A stretch of DNA of 64,000 nucleotides from Microcystis aeruginosa FD4 (GTDB taxonomy: Bacteria > Cyanobacteriota > Cyanobacteriia > Cyanobacteriales > Microcystaceae), in assembly GCF_009792235.1 (NCBI RefSeq), contig NZ_CP046973.1, forward strand, positions 62,001 through 126,000, written 5' to 3'. The position numbers were made by a program, and so were the translations under genes. Under the pieces are notes generated by a model. That model made no database searches. It worked only from the letters and a program-made list of their open reading frames with translations, and was not told where the DNA came from. This document shows positions 34,251 to 43,837 of this stretch, one piece after another. The first letter of the stretch is position 1. Every line of letters starts with the position of its first letter.

Positions 34251-34535
34251 CTAGCGATCGATCTCGCCTTCGTAGGGTTGGACACCGATCGAGGGATAAT
34301 TATCGTGGTTAGGACTGAAAACTTCTAACACTGCATGAGCTAACTTTTGGAAAAAGTCGGGACTCTCGTGCAAGGATTTGAGTGCCGCTTCTAATTCAGG
34401 AAGGGAGAAATCGAAGCCTTGCGAGCGAGCTATCTCTAGTAATTGCTGAGGATCTTGGGTTGAGCGCATTTTTTGACCCAATTCTTCGTTTTTAGCGGCT
34501 AAGGCGAAGAAGTCGAACACTTGATTTTTAGACAT
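34251..34535 (-). CDS. Nif11-domain protein
   Basis: The 94-residue product has the Nif11 domain: N-terminal MSKNQVFDFFALAAKNEELG, helix KMRSTQDPQQLLEIARSQGFDFSLPELEAAL. In cyanobacteria this domain occurs in leader peptides of ribosomal natural products (nitrile-hydratase/Nif11 leaders) and in stand-alone proteins. The C-terminal 30 residues (FFQKLAHAVLEVF, NHDNYPSIGVQP) lack Cys and a Gly-Gly site, so a precursor role is doubtful. No modifying enzyme lies nearby. Confidence 0.82.
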   Translation of the reverse strand: MSKNQVFDFFALAAKNEELGQKMRSTQDPQQLLEIARSQGFDFSLPELEAALKSLHESPDFFQKLAHAVLEVFSPNHDNYPSIGVQPYEGEIDR

Positions 34536-34711
34536 ATAAATACTTTTCCTTTGATGATTAAAGGTGTGGCCTCGGCGGCATTGAGGCTAAACTGCCTAGT
34601 ATGGTTTATTTTTATCCTACCAGTCAGGAGATATCCTCAAAGCAAAAGTTTCGTTTTTCTTGGCTTGTATGGCTGAGTATGCTTTAGGGCTAATTCCAGG
34701 GAGATAGGGAC

Positions 34712-34763
34712 GTGGGGAAGTGGGGAAGTGGGGAAGTGGGGAAGTGGGGTGTGGGGTGTGGGG
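34712..34763. repeat. GTGGGGAA minisatellite
   Basis: Four copies of GTGGGGAA are followed by two or three of GTGGGGT. Similar G-rich tandem arrays occur at 36690-36775 and, as C-rich complement, at 61120-61220. Confidence 0.85.
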
Positions 34764-34866
34764 AGAACAAAGCAGCCGCGCAGCCTCGGAGCCGACCGCC
34801 TCTTTCAAGTCAGAGGATAAATAGCCTAAAATAGAAACCTGCACTCTTGTTTCTGTAGCCAGCATC

Positions 34867-36207
34867 ATGAATAAGTCCCCACGTCGTTACCATATCACCA
34901 CCTTTGGTTGTCAGATGAATAAAGCTGACTCCGAACGCATGGCGGGTATTTTAGAAGATTTGGGGTTTCAATGGTCTGAGGATGCCAACGAAGCCGATTT
35001 AATCCTCTACAATACCTGTACAATTCGCGATAATGCCGAACAGAAGGTGTATTCCTATCTCGGTAGACAGGCTAAACGCAAACAAACTCAACCCGATCTT
35101 ACTTTAATTGTCGCTGGCTGCGTGGCCCAACAGGAAGGGGAACAATTATTAAGACGGGTTCCCGAAGTGGATTTAATTATCGGTCCCCAACACGCAAACC
35201 GCTTGGGAGACTTATTACAACAAGTTTTTGACGGTTCCCAGGTGGTGGCCACCGAACCCATCCACATCATGGAAGATATCACCAAACCGCGCCGGGATAG
35301 TAATATTACCGCTTGGGTGAACGTCATCTATGGTTGTAATGAACGCTGTACCTATTGTGTGGTTCCGGGGGTGCGCGGGGTGGAACAATCTCGCACTCCT
35401 GCGGCAATTCGAGCAGAAATGGAACAATTAGGACAACAGGGTTATCAAGAAATCACCCTTTTAGGTCAAAATATCGATGCCTACGGACGGGATTTACCCG
35501 GAGTGACGGCAAGCGGCCGACATTTGCACAATTTCACCGATTTACTCTACTACATTCACGATGTGGCCGGCATTGAACGTCTCCGTTTTGCCACCAGTCA
35601 CCCCCGCTATTTTACCGAACGTTTGATTAAAGCTTGTCAGGAATTACCTAAAGTTTGTGAACATTTTCATATCCCTTTTCAATCGGGGGATAATGATATC
35701 CTCAAGGCCATGAAACGGGGCTATACTCACGAAAAATACCGACAGATTATTGCTAATATTCGCGATTTAATGCCGGATGCTGCCATTAGTGCCGATGCGA
35801 TTGTTGGATTCCCCGGAGAAACAGAGGCACAGTTCGAGAATACTTTAAAATTAGTCGATGAGATTGGTTTTGATCAATTAAATACGGCTGCCTATTCTCC
35901 CCGTCCCGGCACTCCGGCCGCTATTTGGGATAATCAATTAAGTGAGCAGGTAAAAAGCGATCGCTTACAAAGATTAAATCATTTAGTGGCCACAAAAGCT
36001 GCTGAACGTTCTCAAAGATATTTAGGCAGAATTGAGGAAATTTTAGTGGAAGACGTTAACCCTAAAGATGCTGGTCAAGTTATGGGAAGAACTAGAGGCA
36101 ATCGCTTAACTTTCTTTACTGGAGATATTGAGGAATTGCGAGGCACATTTGTTAAGGTTAAAATTACCGAAGTCCGTCCCTTTAGTTTGACGGGAGTGAT
36201 ATGTTAA
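34867..36207 (+). CDS. miaB: tRNA-2-methylthio-N6-dimethylallyladenosine synthase
   Basis: A radical-SAM methylthiotransferase modifying A37 of tRNAs that read U-starting codons. Length 446. The N-terminal MTTase domain has Cys in FGCQMNKAD, NTCTIRDNA and VAGCVAQQ. The radical-SAM motif is YGCNERCTYCVVPG. A C-terminal TRAM domain is present (TRGNRLTFF to the end). Interestingly, tRNA-Phe, a classic MiaB substrate, is in the same window. No operon partners; a 60-bp gap follows. Confidence 0.97.
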   Translation: MNKSPRRYHITTFGCQMNKADSERMAGILEDLGFQWSEDANEADLILYNTCTIRDNAEQKVYSYLGRQAKRKQTQPDLTLIVAGCVAQQEGEQLLRRVPEVDLIIGPQHANRLGDLLQQVFDGSQVVATEPIHIMEDITKPRRDSNITAWVNVIYGCNERCTYCVVPGVRGVEQSRTPAAIRAEMEQLGQQGYQEITLLGQNIDAYGRDLPGVTASGRHLHNFTDLLYYIHDVAGIERLRFATSHPRYFTERLIKACQELPKVCEHFHIPFQSGDNDILKAMKRGYTHEKYRQIIANIRDLMPDAAISADAIVGFPGETEAQFENTLKLVDEIGFDQLNTAAYSPRPGTPAAIWDNQLSEQVKSDRLQRLNHLVATKAAERSQRYLGRIEEILVEDVNPKDAGQVMGRTRGNRLTFFTGDIEELRGTFVKVKITEVRPFSLTGVIC

Positions 36208-36271
36208 TAGTTAACAGTGACCTCTCAACAGTGAAAAAAGGCAATAGCTATCGGGAATAATTTGGTACTTT

Positions 36272-36658
36272 ATGGATATTATCGCTATTTTGCAGCAAGA
36301 TTATCAAAGATTTCCCCTCGATCAAACCTATGACATTTATGCTGATAACGTTTATTTTCAAGACCCTCTCAATCAATTTCGGGGGATTAAACGCTATCGG
36401 GAAATGATTGGTTTTATGAGTCAATGGTTCCAAGCTATCAAGATGGATGTCCACGCAATTGAACAGCAGGGAAATATTATTAATACCCGTTGGACATTGC
36501 AGTGGACAACCCCTTTACCTTGGCGGCCCCGCATCGCTATTTCTGGACGCAGCCAATTAACTCTCGATGACAATAATCTGATTATTTCTCATATCGATTA
36601 TTGGGATTGTTCGCGCTGGGATGTGCTACGTCAGCATTTAGCTTTTCCCGGTTCTTAA
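36272..36658 (+). CDS. DUF2358 (SnoaL-like) protein
   Basis: The 128-residue product fits DUF2358, a conserved cyanobacterial and plastid family of NTF2-like fold: DIYADNVYFQDPLNQFRG near residue 20, a Trp-rich strand TRWTLQWTTPLPWRPRI and a C-terminal HIDYWDCSRWDVLRQH. No enzyme activity is known to me. It is 64 bp after miaB on the same strand. Confidence 0.83.
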   Translation: MDIIAILQQDYQRFPLDQTYDIYADNVYFQDPLNQFRGIKRYREMIGFMSQWFQAIKMDVHAIEQQGNIINTRWTLQWTTPLPWRPRIAISGRSQLTLDDNNLIISHIDYWDCSRWDVLRQHLAFPGS

Positions 36659-36660
36659 CT

Positions 36661-36917
36661 AGGGTCTGCTGAAAAAGTTTTTCGTGGGGACAGGGTGTGG
36701 GGTGTGGGGTGATGGGGTGGTCACTGCGTGCGCGTTGCGGGGGGAAGTGGGGTGATGGGGAAGTGGGGAAATTGAACTAAAACCCTAAAACCCTAAAACC
36801 CCAAAACCCCAAAACCCCAAAACCTGACTCCTGACTCCTGACTCCTGAATACTGACTCCTGACTCCCCAAAACCTAAGACTCTGTACCTCACAACTATGG
36901 AAATTGCTATAGATTTT
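36661..36917. repeat. Composite repeat region
   Basis: It starts with TAGGGTCTGCTGAAAAAGTTTTTC, the same end as the MITE at 47648 (single copy here, so a half element). G-rich arrays (GTGGGGTG and AAGTGGGG) follow, then CCCTAAAA/CCCCAAAA telomere-like units (36783-36820) and CTGACTC heptamers. No ORF is seen. Confidence 0.8.
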
Positions 36918-38330
36918 TTAACCAGAAAATGCCGACCAACGAGCGCTCGTTTGCTTGACAAAATCCTGTAAAAATGCTAGGCGTTGATTTTGTTCCCAGA
37001 CCTGTTTAACTTTATTCTGCAAACTCGTCCAATTCCAATCATTATTCAGTTGCTCGTTAATTTCCTGTTCTTGGAAATATTCAATTAAACTTAAACCAGC
37101 TAAACGAGTTAGATAGGCTGCTCCAATTCCTTGCACTGTACCACCAGCAATATAAGTAATCGCATTTCCCTTGAGAATTGTTCCTAATGCCTGAGTTGTC
37201 ACCTCTACCATGCCCAATTGTACCATCATTTTCCCTAGGGTAGTCATGGCTGTTTTTGCTTGTTCAAGGGACATTTTTTGTTGATAAATTGCCCCTAAAT
37301 CCATTAACATTTGAGCGTTAGTGGCCGCCGCTAAAACTAAATCTAGGGCCGCGAGAGGATTAGCAAAAGTGGCAGTAGCGGCTATCCATTGGTATTGTTC
37401 GATAACAGGTAAAGCCTTTTTGCGTCGGGATTGATTGAGTAATTGTTTGGTTTCCTTTGCCAATTCGAGCGCTTGTCTCCAGATAGTTCCAAGAACTAAT
37501 TCGGACTTTTCTTGTTCGATAAGTTGTCGGAGATGATTATCTAGATTATCAATAACAATAGCTTGGGGTTCCGTCCATTCCTTGATTTCTCCATTGCTTT
37601 GATGTTGACGAACTTTTAGGGGTTCAGGGGCAGCGGCTATGGCTAAAATATGATGAGCAGCAATAGTTTCTTTCAGTCTTTGTTTCAGGGAAAGGAGAAT
37701 TTCTTCTCTGGTTTCGACGGGTAAACGATCCTGTTTATTCAGTAACAGGATAACACGCTGGTGCATTCGATCGAATTGCTGGAGGATTTGCCATTCGGAA
37801 TCGGTTAAATCCCCATTGATAAGATATAAAACTAAGTCGGCTGCCAGAGCTTTTTTCTGGTTAGCGGTGCAGTCGAAAGTTAGAAGCGGTTCCGTTTCCA
37901 GAAAAGCGATAGATTCCCCAAAGTTGACCCTTTCTAGTAGTTTTTTTAAGGCAGTTTTACCGGTTTTTCTAGCACCGGTAATGGCAATTTTCAGATCTTG
38001 GCGACCAAATTCTTGATTTAATTGGGTTAAAGTGGTTTTGAGTGGGGTTAAGTCTTGATTAGGGTCTTCTTTGGCCAGATAATTAATTATCTTCTCGGCT
38101 TTGCTAATCGCTTGTTTAACCTTTTCTAGACTCAGGGGAGTGGGGGGGGGAAAATCGATTTTCGAGTTGGGTTTTTGCCAAAACCAGATACCAGTACCAA
38201 GAGCAATCGCACCTAAAATACCCCAGGAACCGATTTCGCTCAGTCTGCTATTGAGAGTTTCCCCCAGGGTGAAAGCGATGGTAATGCCTATCCCCGTCAC
38301 TAAAATCGGTTTACCCAATCTTACCGTCAT
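36918..38330 (-). CDS. Membrane-associated GTPase with DUF697-like C-terminus
   Basis: The 470-residue protein begins with two hydrophobic segments (residues 8-25 and 32-48) that may anchor it. A small GTPase domain follows with Walker A GARKTGKTALKKLL near residue 117, a switch-like segment, and G4 motif LLNKQDRLP near 195. The C-terminal third (MSLEQAKTAMTTLGKMMVQLG, TYIAGGTVQGIGAAYLTR) matches DUF697, a helical domain of many bacterial dynamin/Era-like GTPases. Function unknown; cyanobacteria often have several paralogues. Confidence 0.8.
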   Translation of the reverse strand: MTVRLGKPILVTGIGITIAFTLGETLNSRLSEIGSWGILGAIALGTGIWFWQKPNSKIDFPPPTPLSLEKVKQAISKAEKIINYLAKEDPNQDLTPLKTTLTQLNQEFGRQDLKIAITGARKTGKTALKKLLERVNFGESIAFLETEPLLTFDCTANQKKALAADLVLYLINGDLTDSEWQILQQFDRMHQRVILLLNKQDRLPVETREEILLSLKQRLKETIAAHHILAIAAAPEPLKVRQHQSNGEIKEWTEPQAIVIDNLDNHLRQLIEQEKSELVLGTIWRQALELAKETKQLLNQSRRKKALPVIEQYQWIAATATFANPLAALDLVLAAATNAQMLMDLGAIYQQKMSLEQAKTAMTTLGKMMVQLGMVEVTTQALGTILKGNAITYIAGGTVQGIGAAYLTRLAGLSLIEYFQEQEINEQLNNDWNWTSLQNKVKQVWEQNQRLAFLQDFVKQTSARWSAFSG

Positions 38331-38506
38331 TTTTCCTCATCCTCGCCAACTGCTGTGATTATTCTAGCTTTTTTGTGCTGGATTTCATCCCAAGCCAAAC
38401 TTTTTAGCCGACAATTCCCTGCGTTGCCCCGGCCGCTCTTGCCTAAAAAGCCCCAGATATGTCATAATGATCGATTGCGTGTAAATTTACCCGATCCCCT
38501 GTTGTT

Positions 38507-38701
38507 ATGGCTAGTAAAAAAGGCGTTCGCCTAATCATCACTGTAGAATGCACGGAATGCCGCAGTAATCCCGATAAGCGTACCCCCGGCGTTTCTCGCT
38601 ACACCACCAGCAAAAACCGTCGCAATACCACCGGCAGACTGGAAATCAAGAAATACTGTCCCCACTGCAATAAGCACACCGTCCACAAGGAAATTAAGTA
38701 A
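38507..38701 (+). CDS. rpmG: 50S ribosomal protein L33
   Basis: The 64-residue ribosomal protein has the L33 pattern MASKKGVRLIITVECTEC, SRYTTSKNRRNT and CPHCNKHTVHKEIK, with the Cys4 zinc-binding set of the longer type. It is the first gene of a two-gene ribosomal operon with rpsR. Confidence 0.97.
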   Translation: MASKKGVRLIITVECTECRSNPDKRTPGVSRYTTSKNRRNTTGRLEIKKYCPHCNKHTVHKEIK

Positions 38702-38741
38702 GCACACTTTAGTTAAAAAGTCAAGCAATCTTTACAAATCT

Positions 38742-38957
38742 ATGAGCTACTATCGTAAACGTCTCTCCCCCATCTCCCCCAGTCAACCGATTGACTACAA
38801 AGACACCGAACTCCTCCGCAAATTCATCACCGAACGCGGCAAACTTCTACCTAGACGCATCACTGGTTTAACTTCTAAACAACAGCGAGATTTAACTGAA
38901 GCGGTGAAACGGGCCCGTTTAATGGCTTTATTGCCTTTTGTCAACCAAGAAGCCTAA
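38742..38957 (+). CDS. rpsR: 30S ribosomal protein S18
   Basis: The 71-residue product has the S18 signature: IDYKDTELLRKFITERGKL followed by PRRITGLTSKQQRDLTEAVKRARLMALLPF. It lies 40 bp after rpmG, the usual cyanobacterial pair. Confidence 0.97.
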   Translation: MSYYRKRLSPISPSQPIDYKDTELLRKFITERGKLLPRRITGLTSKQQRDLTEAVKRARLMALLPFVNQEA

Positions 38958-39330
38958 ATTCAGTGATCAGTAATCAGTAATCAGTGAACAGTGACACTGA
39001 AAATAACATATATAAGTAATAGGACAAAATTAACTTCTTGGTGAGGATAGGCACTCATCTAAGGAGTAGTTAGATATACTTAATTAATTGTGTCTAGCTA
39101 CTTAACTTAAAACTTAAACCTGATCACTGATAACTGGTCACTGATAACTGATAAGCGATCTCAGTATATTGGGGTTGCTTTCTCGTTTTTGCAAAGAAAT
39201 ATATCGAAATCGGCAGCGGATGGGAAAATTTGTGCGAGAATCTAAAGAAATTGTTAAATCGCCCTAGGAGTAGCCAACGATTTTGTGATTATCGATCCAA
39301 ATCCACCAATTAGCACAAGGGGAGGCTCTT
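38958..39330. other. Intergenic region before the histidine kinase
   Basis: GTGATCAGTAATCAGT heptamers lie at 38963-38996, and CTGATAACTGGTCACTGATAACTG at 39122-39153. The rest has no ORF; the promoter for the kinase is expected in 39170-39330. Confidence 0.5.
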
Positions 39331-41559
39331 ATGGAAAAGCAGCCATCAGAAATCGAGATCGAGCTAGATACACAGCTAAAAGCGGAGGATTCCGAGCAGT
39401 TTCTGCGTAGTATATTTAATTCCGTGCAAGCGTCGATTTTTGTAGTGGACGTGCTGGAAAATAGAGATTTTCGCTATGTGGGAGCAAACCCCGTTCATGA
39501 ACGCTGGACAGGATTGCGCTCATCGGATATTAAAGGCAAAACTCCCGAACAAATCCTTCCCCCCGATGATGCGCGTAGTGTGCGGCAACACTATAGTGAT
39601 TGTGTGCGTTACGGAACGACTATTTCCTACGAACAGTATTTACCTTTTCAAAATATACCCTACTGGTGGCTAACGACTTTAACACCCCTACGGGATAACA
39701 ATGCGCGTATCTATCGTTTGGTGGGAACCAGTACCAATATCACCGAACGCAAACAGGCCGAAGAAGCTTTAAGATTACAAGCAGAACGAGAACAACTACT
39801 GGGGGTAATGCAGGAAAGAATCCGACAATCGTTGGATCTCGATCGCATTTTGCAAAGAACCGTTAAAGAGGTGCGACAATTCCTCAACTGCGATCGAGTG
39901 TTAATTTATCGTTTATTCCCCGATCATAGTGGCATGATTGTGGTGGAATCCCATACCCCGAGGATTAATTCTGTCTTGGGAAACAGCATCGAGGATCCCT
40001 GTTTTAATTTATCCCCAGAACGTCTGGAAAATTATCGTCGCGGGAGAATTCAAGTTATTGAAAATGTTCATAATTCGGGACTTGATCCCTGTTATCGCAG
40101 CTTACTCACCTCTTTGCAAGTACAGGCTAACTTGGTGGTGCCAATTATCTGCGATAACCAACTCTGGGGGTTACTAATTGCCCAAAATTGCCAAAAAACT
40201 CGCTCTTGGCAATCCCAAGAAATCGATCTGCTTAAACAATTAGCCATTCAAGTGGGAATTGCCATTCAACAAGCAGAACTACACCAACGGGTAAAATGCT
40301 TGAATACTGCCTTAGAATCGGAGGTTCAGCAAAGAACCGCCGAATTGCAGATGACTTTGAAGTATGAAGCATTAATCGGACGGATTACCGAAAAAATTCG
40401 CGATAGTCTCGATGAAAATCATATTTTGCAAACCACCACCAGGGAATTAGTCCAGGTTTTACCCGTAGAACGGGCCCAAATTGAGCTTTACAATCCCAGT
40501 CGCAGCCAAGCTACTATTGTCCACGAATACACCACTCAAGAGTTTATTTGTCAGGGAATTAGCCGTCAAATTAGCGATTTTCCTGAAATCTATCAACCGC
40601 TGCTGCACAAACAAATTTTACAATTTGTCGATCGTCTTCCCCTTGGCAATCCCCAAATCTGTCGTGTTAACCGTTGCGCTTGTCCCATCTTTGACGATCA
40701 GGGTTTTTTGGGCAATATTTGGCTAATTCGACCAGCTAATCAGATTTTTAACGCCTTAGAAACTAATTTGATTCAACATATTGCCACCGAATGTGCGATC
40801 GCTATTCGCCAGGCGCGACTCTACGAATCTTCCCAAGCACAAGTGAGGGAATTAGAAAAACTGGAAAGATTAAAAAGCGAATTCCTGAAAACCCTTTCCC
40901 ATGAACTGCGAACCCCGATTACCAGCATTCGTCTAGCGGTGGAAACCCTAGAAAGTCTCCTAGAATATCAAGGGATCGAGATCGATCCACAGGATTCGAT
41001 CGGTCAACTGTTGCAAATTCTTAACATTGAATGTCAGCGTCAGAGTAAGTTAGTTAATGATTTGTTGACTTTAACCTATCTAGATGCGGAAACTGAACCT
41101 CTGGCGATCGAAACAATCGACTTACTTTCTTGGCTACCCTTATTAGTGGAACCTTTTCGCACTCTCACCAGCGAGCGACAACAGCAGTTAATTTTAGATA
41201 TAGATGGGGATATACCGGAGATTAACAGCAATCTTTGTGATATAGAACGCATCATAGCGGAATTACTGACCAATGCTTCTAAATATACCCCAGAACAAGG
41301 GATAATTAGGGTAAATGTCAGGCGTGCGGACGAGCAAATATTAATCAGTGTGAGTAATTCAGGAGTAGAAATCGCTCCAGAGGAATTATCAAGAATATTT
41401 GCTCCTTTTTATCGCATTCCTAACCAGGATCCCTGGCGCTACAGTGGCACAGGTTTAGGTTTAGCTTTAGTCAACAAACTGATTAAACCCCTGAATGCCA
41501 CCATTGATGTCACCAGTGCCAATGCTGTCACCACTTTTACCCTCACCTTGCCAATCTAG
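39331..41559 (+). CDS. PAS-GAF-GAF sensor histidine kinase
   Basis: The 742-residue kinase has, in order, a PAS domain (25-140, SIFNSVQASIFVVD to GTSTNITERKQAE), a GAF domain (165-315, cyanobacterial VLIYRLFPDHSG type with GLDPCYRSLL), a second GAF domain (350-500), a HisKA dimerisation helix with H-box FLKTLSHELRTPITSI (His524) and an HATPase domain with N-box LLTNASKYTPE and G-box GTGLGLALV. No transmembrane segment is seen, so it is soluble. The first GAF has no DCF/PCH Cys-His pocket for a bilin. No response regulator is adjacent. Confidence 0.93.
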   Translation: MEKQPSEIEIELDTQLKAEDSEQFLRSIFNSVQASIFVVDVLENRDFRYVGANPVHERWTGLRSSDIKGKTPEQILPPDDARSVRQHYSDCVRYGTTISYEQYLPFQNIPYWWLTTLTPLRDNNARIYRLVGTSTNITERKQAEEALRLQAEREQLLGVMQERIRQSLDLDRILQRTVKEVRQFLNCDRVLIYRLFPDHSGMIVVESHTPRINSVLGNSIEDPCFNLSPERLENYRRGRIQVIENVHNSGLDPCYRSLLTSLQVQANLVVPIICDNQLWGLLIAQNCQKTRSWQSQEIDLLKQLAIQVGIAIQQAELHQRVKCLNTALESEVQQRTAELQMTLKYEALIGRITEKIRDSLDENHILQTTTRELVQVLPVERAQIELYNPSRSQATIVHEYTTQEFICQGISRQISDFPEIYQPLLHKQILQFVDRLPLGNPQICRVNRCACPIFDDQGFLGNIWLIRPANQIFNALETNLIQHIATECAIAIRQARLYESSQAQVRELEKLERLKSEFLKTLSHELRTPITSIRLAVETLESLLEYQGIEIDPQDSIGQLLQILNIECQRQSKLVNDLLTLTYLDAETEPLAIETIDLLSWLPLLVEPFRTLTSERQQQLILDIDGDIPEINSNLCDIERIIAELLTNASKYTPEQGIIRVNVRRADEQILISVSNSGVEIAPEELSRIFAPFYRIPNQDPWRYSGTGLGLALVNKLIKPLNATIDVTSANAVTTFTLTLPI

Positions 41560-41635
41560 TCGAGCAGAAAACTTTTTAGAAAAAAACCTTGCAATTATTT
41601 CGAGGGCGTGCTATATTGATAAAGGACTAAAAAAA

Positions 41636-41708
<73 letters not shown>

Positions 41709-41740
41709 TCACAAAAACACGAAAATCGGATTTAACGCAC

Positions 41741-41773
41741 AGAAAACGGGTTTCTCCGAGAAACCCGTTTTCT
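41741..41773. terminator. Perfect 15-bp palindrome after tRNA-Phe
   Basis: AGAAAACGGGTTTCT is inverted as AGAAACCCGTTTTCT with a 3-base loop (CCG). It likely ends tRNA transcription although no long T-run follows. Confidence 0.65.
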
Positions 41774-41867
41774 ACTCATGCAAAACTGAAAAGTCTCCCC
41801 AACCGGCAACTACTTTTGGATTTTGGGCTTGACGTAAGCGGTCACGGATTAAGATAATCTAACAAGT

Positions 41868-42611
41868 ATGTACGACAATGAAATCCTAGATTCTAGCAAC
41901 TCCTTAGATAATCCTCTCGATGGGAGCGATCCGGACAAAGCAGCGGAAATCCCCCCCGATCCCGAGGAAATGCTCTCATTGCTTACTTCTGCTCATCTGA
42001 GCGAGAGAATGATCGCCGCCCGGGCCTTTTGTGAATTGCGTGACGAAAGAGCGATCGCCCCCTTACTAGAGATGTTAAGCGATGTCTGTCCCCTAGTGCG
42101 TGTCAGTGTCGCCTACGCTTTGGGCAGAAATCCCAGTCTTAGCGCCGTGGAGCCTTTAATCGATCTACTGGCCAGAGATTGGAATGGTTACGTCAGAAAA
42201 GGAGTAGTTTGGGCCCTGGGTAACTGTGGTGATCCCAGAGCGATCGAGCCTTTGGTTCATGCTCTTAAAACTGATATTTCGGCGGTGCGATTATGGGCTG
42301 CCAGTAGTTTGGCCCAGATTGCCAAGGTCAATTATGAAGATATCATCACCGTCTTGCCGCCTTTAATTGAAGGATTGCGCCGAGATTTAATCGCGGCGGT
42401 GCGGAGTAATTGCGCTTGGTCGATCGGTCAATTATGCCGAGAATTGCCCTTAAATGTGATTTATGCCACGGCGATCGATGCTTTGATCGAGGCCTTGGTG
42501 GAAGATGAGGATTTAGGTGTCAAGGAAGATGCGAGGGGTGCTTTATTAAAAGTGGGCGACCCGAGAGGATTACAATTGATCGAGGAATTAGAGCTTGAAG
42601 GAATTATCTAA
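41868..42611 (+). CDS. HEAT-repeat protein
   Basis: The 247-residue product is made of HEAT/PBS-lyase repeats (RAIAPLLEML, LVRVSVAYALGR, AVEPLIDLL, YVRKGVVWALGNCGDPRAIEPLVHAL). A Pro/Asp-rich acidic N-terminal 40 residues precedes them. Such proteins include phycobilin lyases but also many scaffolds; the lyase catalytic context is not clear. It overlaps the ubiX start by 17 bp. Confidence 0.85.
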   Translation: MYDNEILDSSNSLDNPLDGSDPDKAAEIPPDPEEMLSLLTSAHLSERMIAARAFCELRDERAIAPLLEMLSDVCPLVRVSVAYALGRNPSLSAVEPLIDLLARDWNGYVRKGVVWALGNCGDPRAIEPLVHALKTDISAVRLWAASSLAQIAKVNYEDIITVLPPLIEGLRRDLIAAVRSNCAWSIGQLCRELPLNVIYATAIDALIEALVEDEDLGVKEDARGALLKVGDPRGLQLIEELELEGII

Positions 42612-43212
42612 ACCGCTAATTTTGGGCGTGACGGGGGCATCAGGGCTGATTTATGCCGTCCGTACTCTCAAATATCTACTTTTAGCCGACTACACGATCG
42701 ATCTAGTGGCCTCCAAATCAGCTTACACTGTCTGGCAAGCGGAAGATAATATTCGGATGCCTCCAGAACCGGAGCTGCAAGAACAATTTTGGCGCAGTCA
42801 ATGCGGGGTGATGGAGGGGGGAAAATTACGCTGTCATCGTTGGGGTGATGTGGGAGCAACGATCGCCAGTGGTTCCTATCGCACCCTTGGTATGGTAATT
42901 ATTCCCTGTAGCATGAGTACAGTGGCCAAATTAGCGGGGGGATTAAGTTCCGATTTACTAGAAAGAGCGGCCGATGTGCAGATTAAGGAGGGCAGAAAAT
43001 TGGTTTTAGTGCCGCGAGAAACCCCCTTTAGTTTAATTCATCTGCGTAATTTAACTACTTTAGCCGAGGCGGGCGTTAGAATTGTGCCAGCAATACCGGC
43101 ATGGTATCATCATCCCCAATCGATCGAGGATTTGGTCGATTTTGTTATCGCTCGTACTCTCGATCAGTTAGATATCGATTGTGTGACAATTAATCGCTGG
43201 CAAGGACATTGA
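42595..43212 (+). CDS. ubiX: Flavin prenyltransferase UbiX
   Basis: UbiX makes the prenylated FMN cofactor used by UbiD decarboxylases, needed for quinone synthesis. The 205-residue product has GVTGASGLIYAVR near residue 11, PCSMSTVAKLAGGLSSDLLERA with the Ser/Ala active region and PRETPFSLIHLRNL near 140. The frame can only start with TTG at 42595, overlapping the HEAT gene by 17 bp. It is followed by a long repeat region. Confidence 0.93.
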   Translation: MKELSKPLILGVTGASGLIYAVRTLKYLLLADYTIDLVASKSAYTVWQAEDNIRMPPEPELQEQFWRSQCGVMEGGKLRCHRWGDVGATIASGSYRTLGMVIIPCSMSTVAKLAGGLSSDLLERAADVQIKEGRKLVLVPRETPFSLIHLRNLTTLAEAGVRIVPAIPAWYHHPQSIEDLVDFVIARTLDQLDIDCVTINRWQGH

Positions 43213-43837
43213 CAGTTATCAGTTATCAGTTATCAGTGGGTAAGTTATCAGTTATCAGATGTAAGTTATCAGATGTAAGTTATCAGTTATCAGATGTAAG
43301 GGACTTGCGTGGGAATAATATCCCAGCTTTGAAAATCGCTCTGTAGAAGAATCAGACTAGCCAGATGGCACATTATCAAAGCGCAAGTCCCTTATTGGAA
43401 GGGGTTCTCGAAGGCTCTCCCCCTACTTAGGGTGATCAGCAAACCCCCTGCGCGCGGAGGGCGCAAGCTTTGCGCCCCTACAGTAACGGATTTTGTCCAC
43501 AATGTAGGGGCGAACTGCGTTCGCCCAAAAGGTACATTATCAAAGCGCAAGTCCCTAAGTTATCAGATGTAAGTTATCAGATGTAAGTTTTAAGTTAATT
43601 AGTTAGTTAGTTATCTTTATCTTTATACCTGATTACTGTTTACTGATCACTGTTTACTGATCACTGTTTACTGATTACTGTTTACTGATCACTGTTTACT
43701 GATCACTGTTTACTGATCACTGTTTACTGATCACTGTTTACTGATCACTGTTTACTGATCACTGTTTACTGATCACTGTTTACTGATCACTGTTTACTGA
43801 TCACTGTTTACTGTTTACTGAATCAAGGGAGGTAAAA
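43213..43837. repeat. Mixed repeat region: heptamers and MITE-like palindromes
   Basis: Blocks in order are GTTATCA heptamers (43213-43297), an element of about 95 bp with ends AAGGGACTTGCG/GCGCAAGTCCCTT (43299-43395), a 134-bp segment listed separately, and a long CTGTTTACTGATCA 14-mer array (43633-43822) that ends just before the next gene. No gene is present. Confidence 0.85.
43422..43555. repeat. 134-bp inverted repeat, left copy
   Basis: This segment (starts CCTACTTAGGGTGATCAGC, ends GCGCAAGTCCC) has an almost exact reverse complement at 47518-47651; by eye they differ at one base (CCCTGCGCG here against CCCTCCGCG). It contains a nested GCGCAAGCTTTGCGC palindrome and a GGCGAACTGCGTTCGCC palindrome. 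Confidence 0.92.

Noticed and set aside
36783..36820. CCCTAAAA/CCCCAAAA units resembling telomere repeats
   Set aside because: Short interspersed arrays inside a bacterial chromosome, also found at 45113 and 61092; no sign of a replicon end.
43633..43822. Regular 14-bp repeats that might suggest a CRISPR array
   Set aside because: The units are contiguous heptamers without spacers of unique sequence, and no cas genes are in the window.
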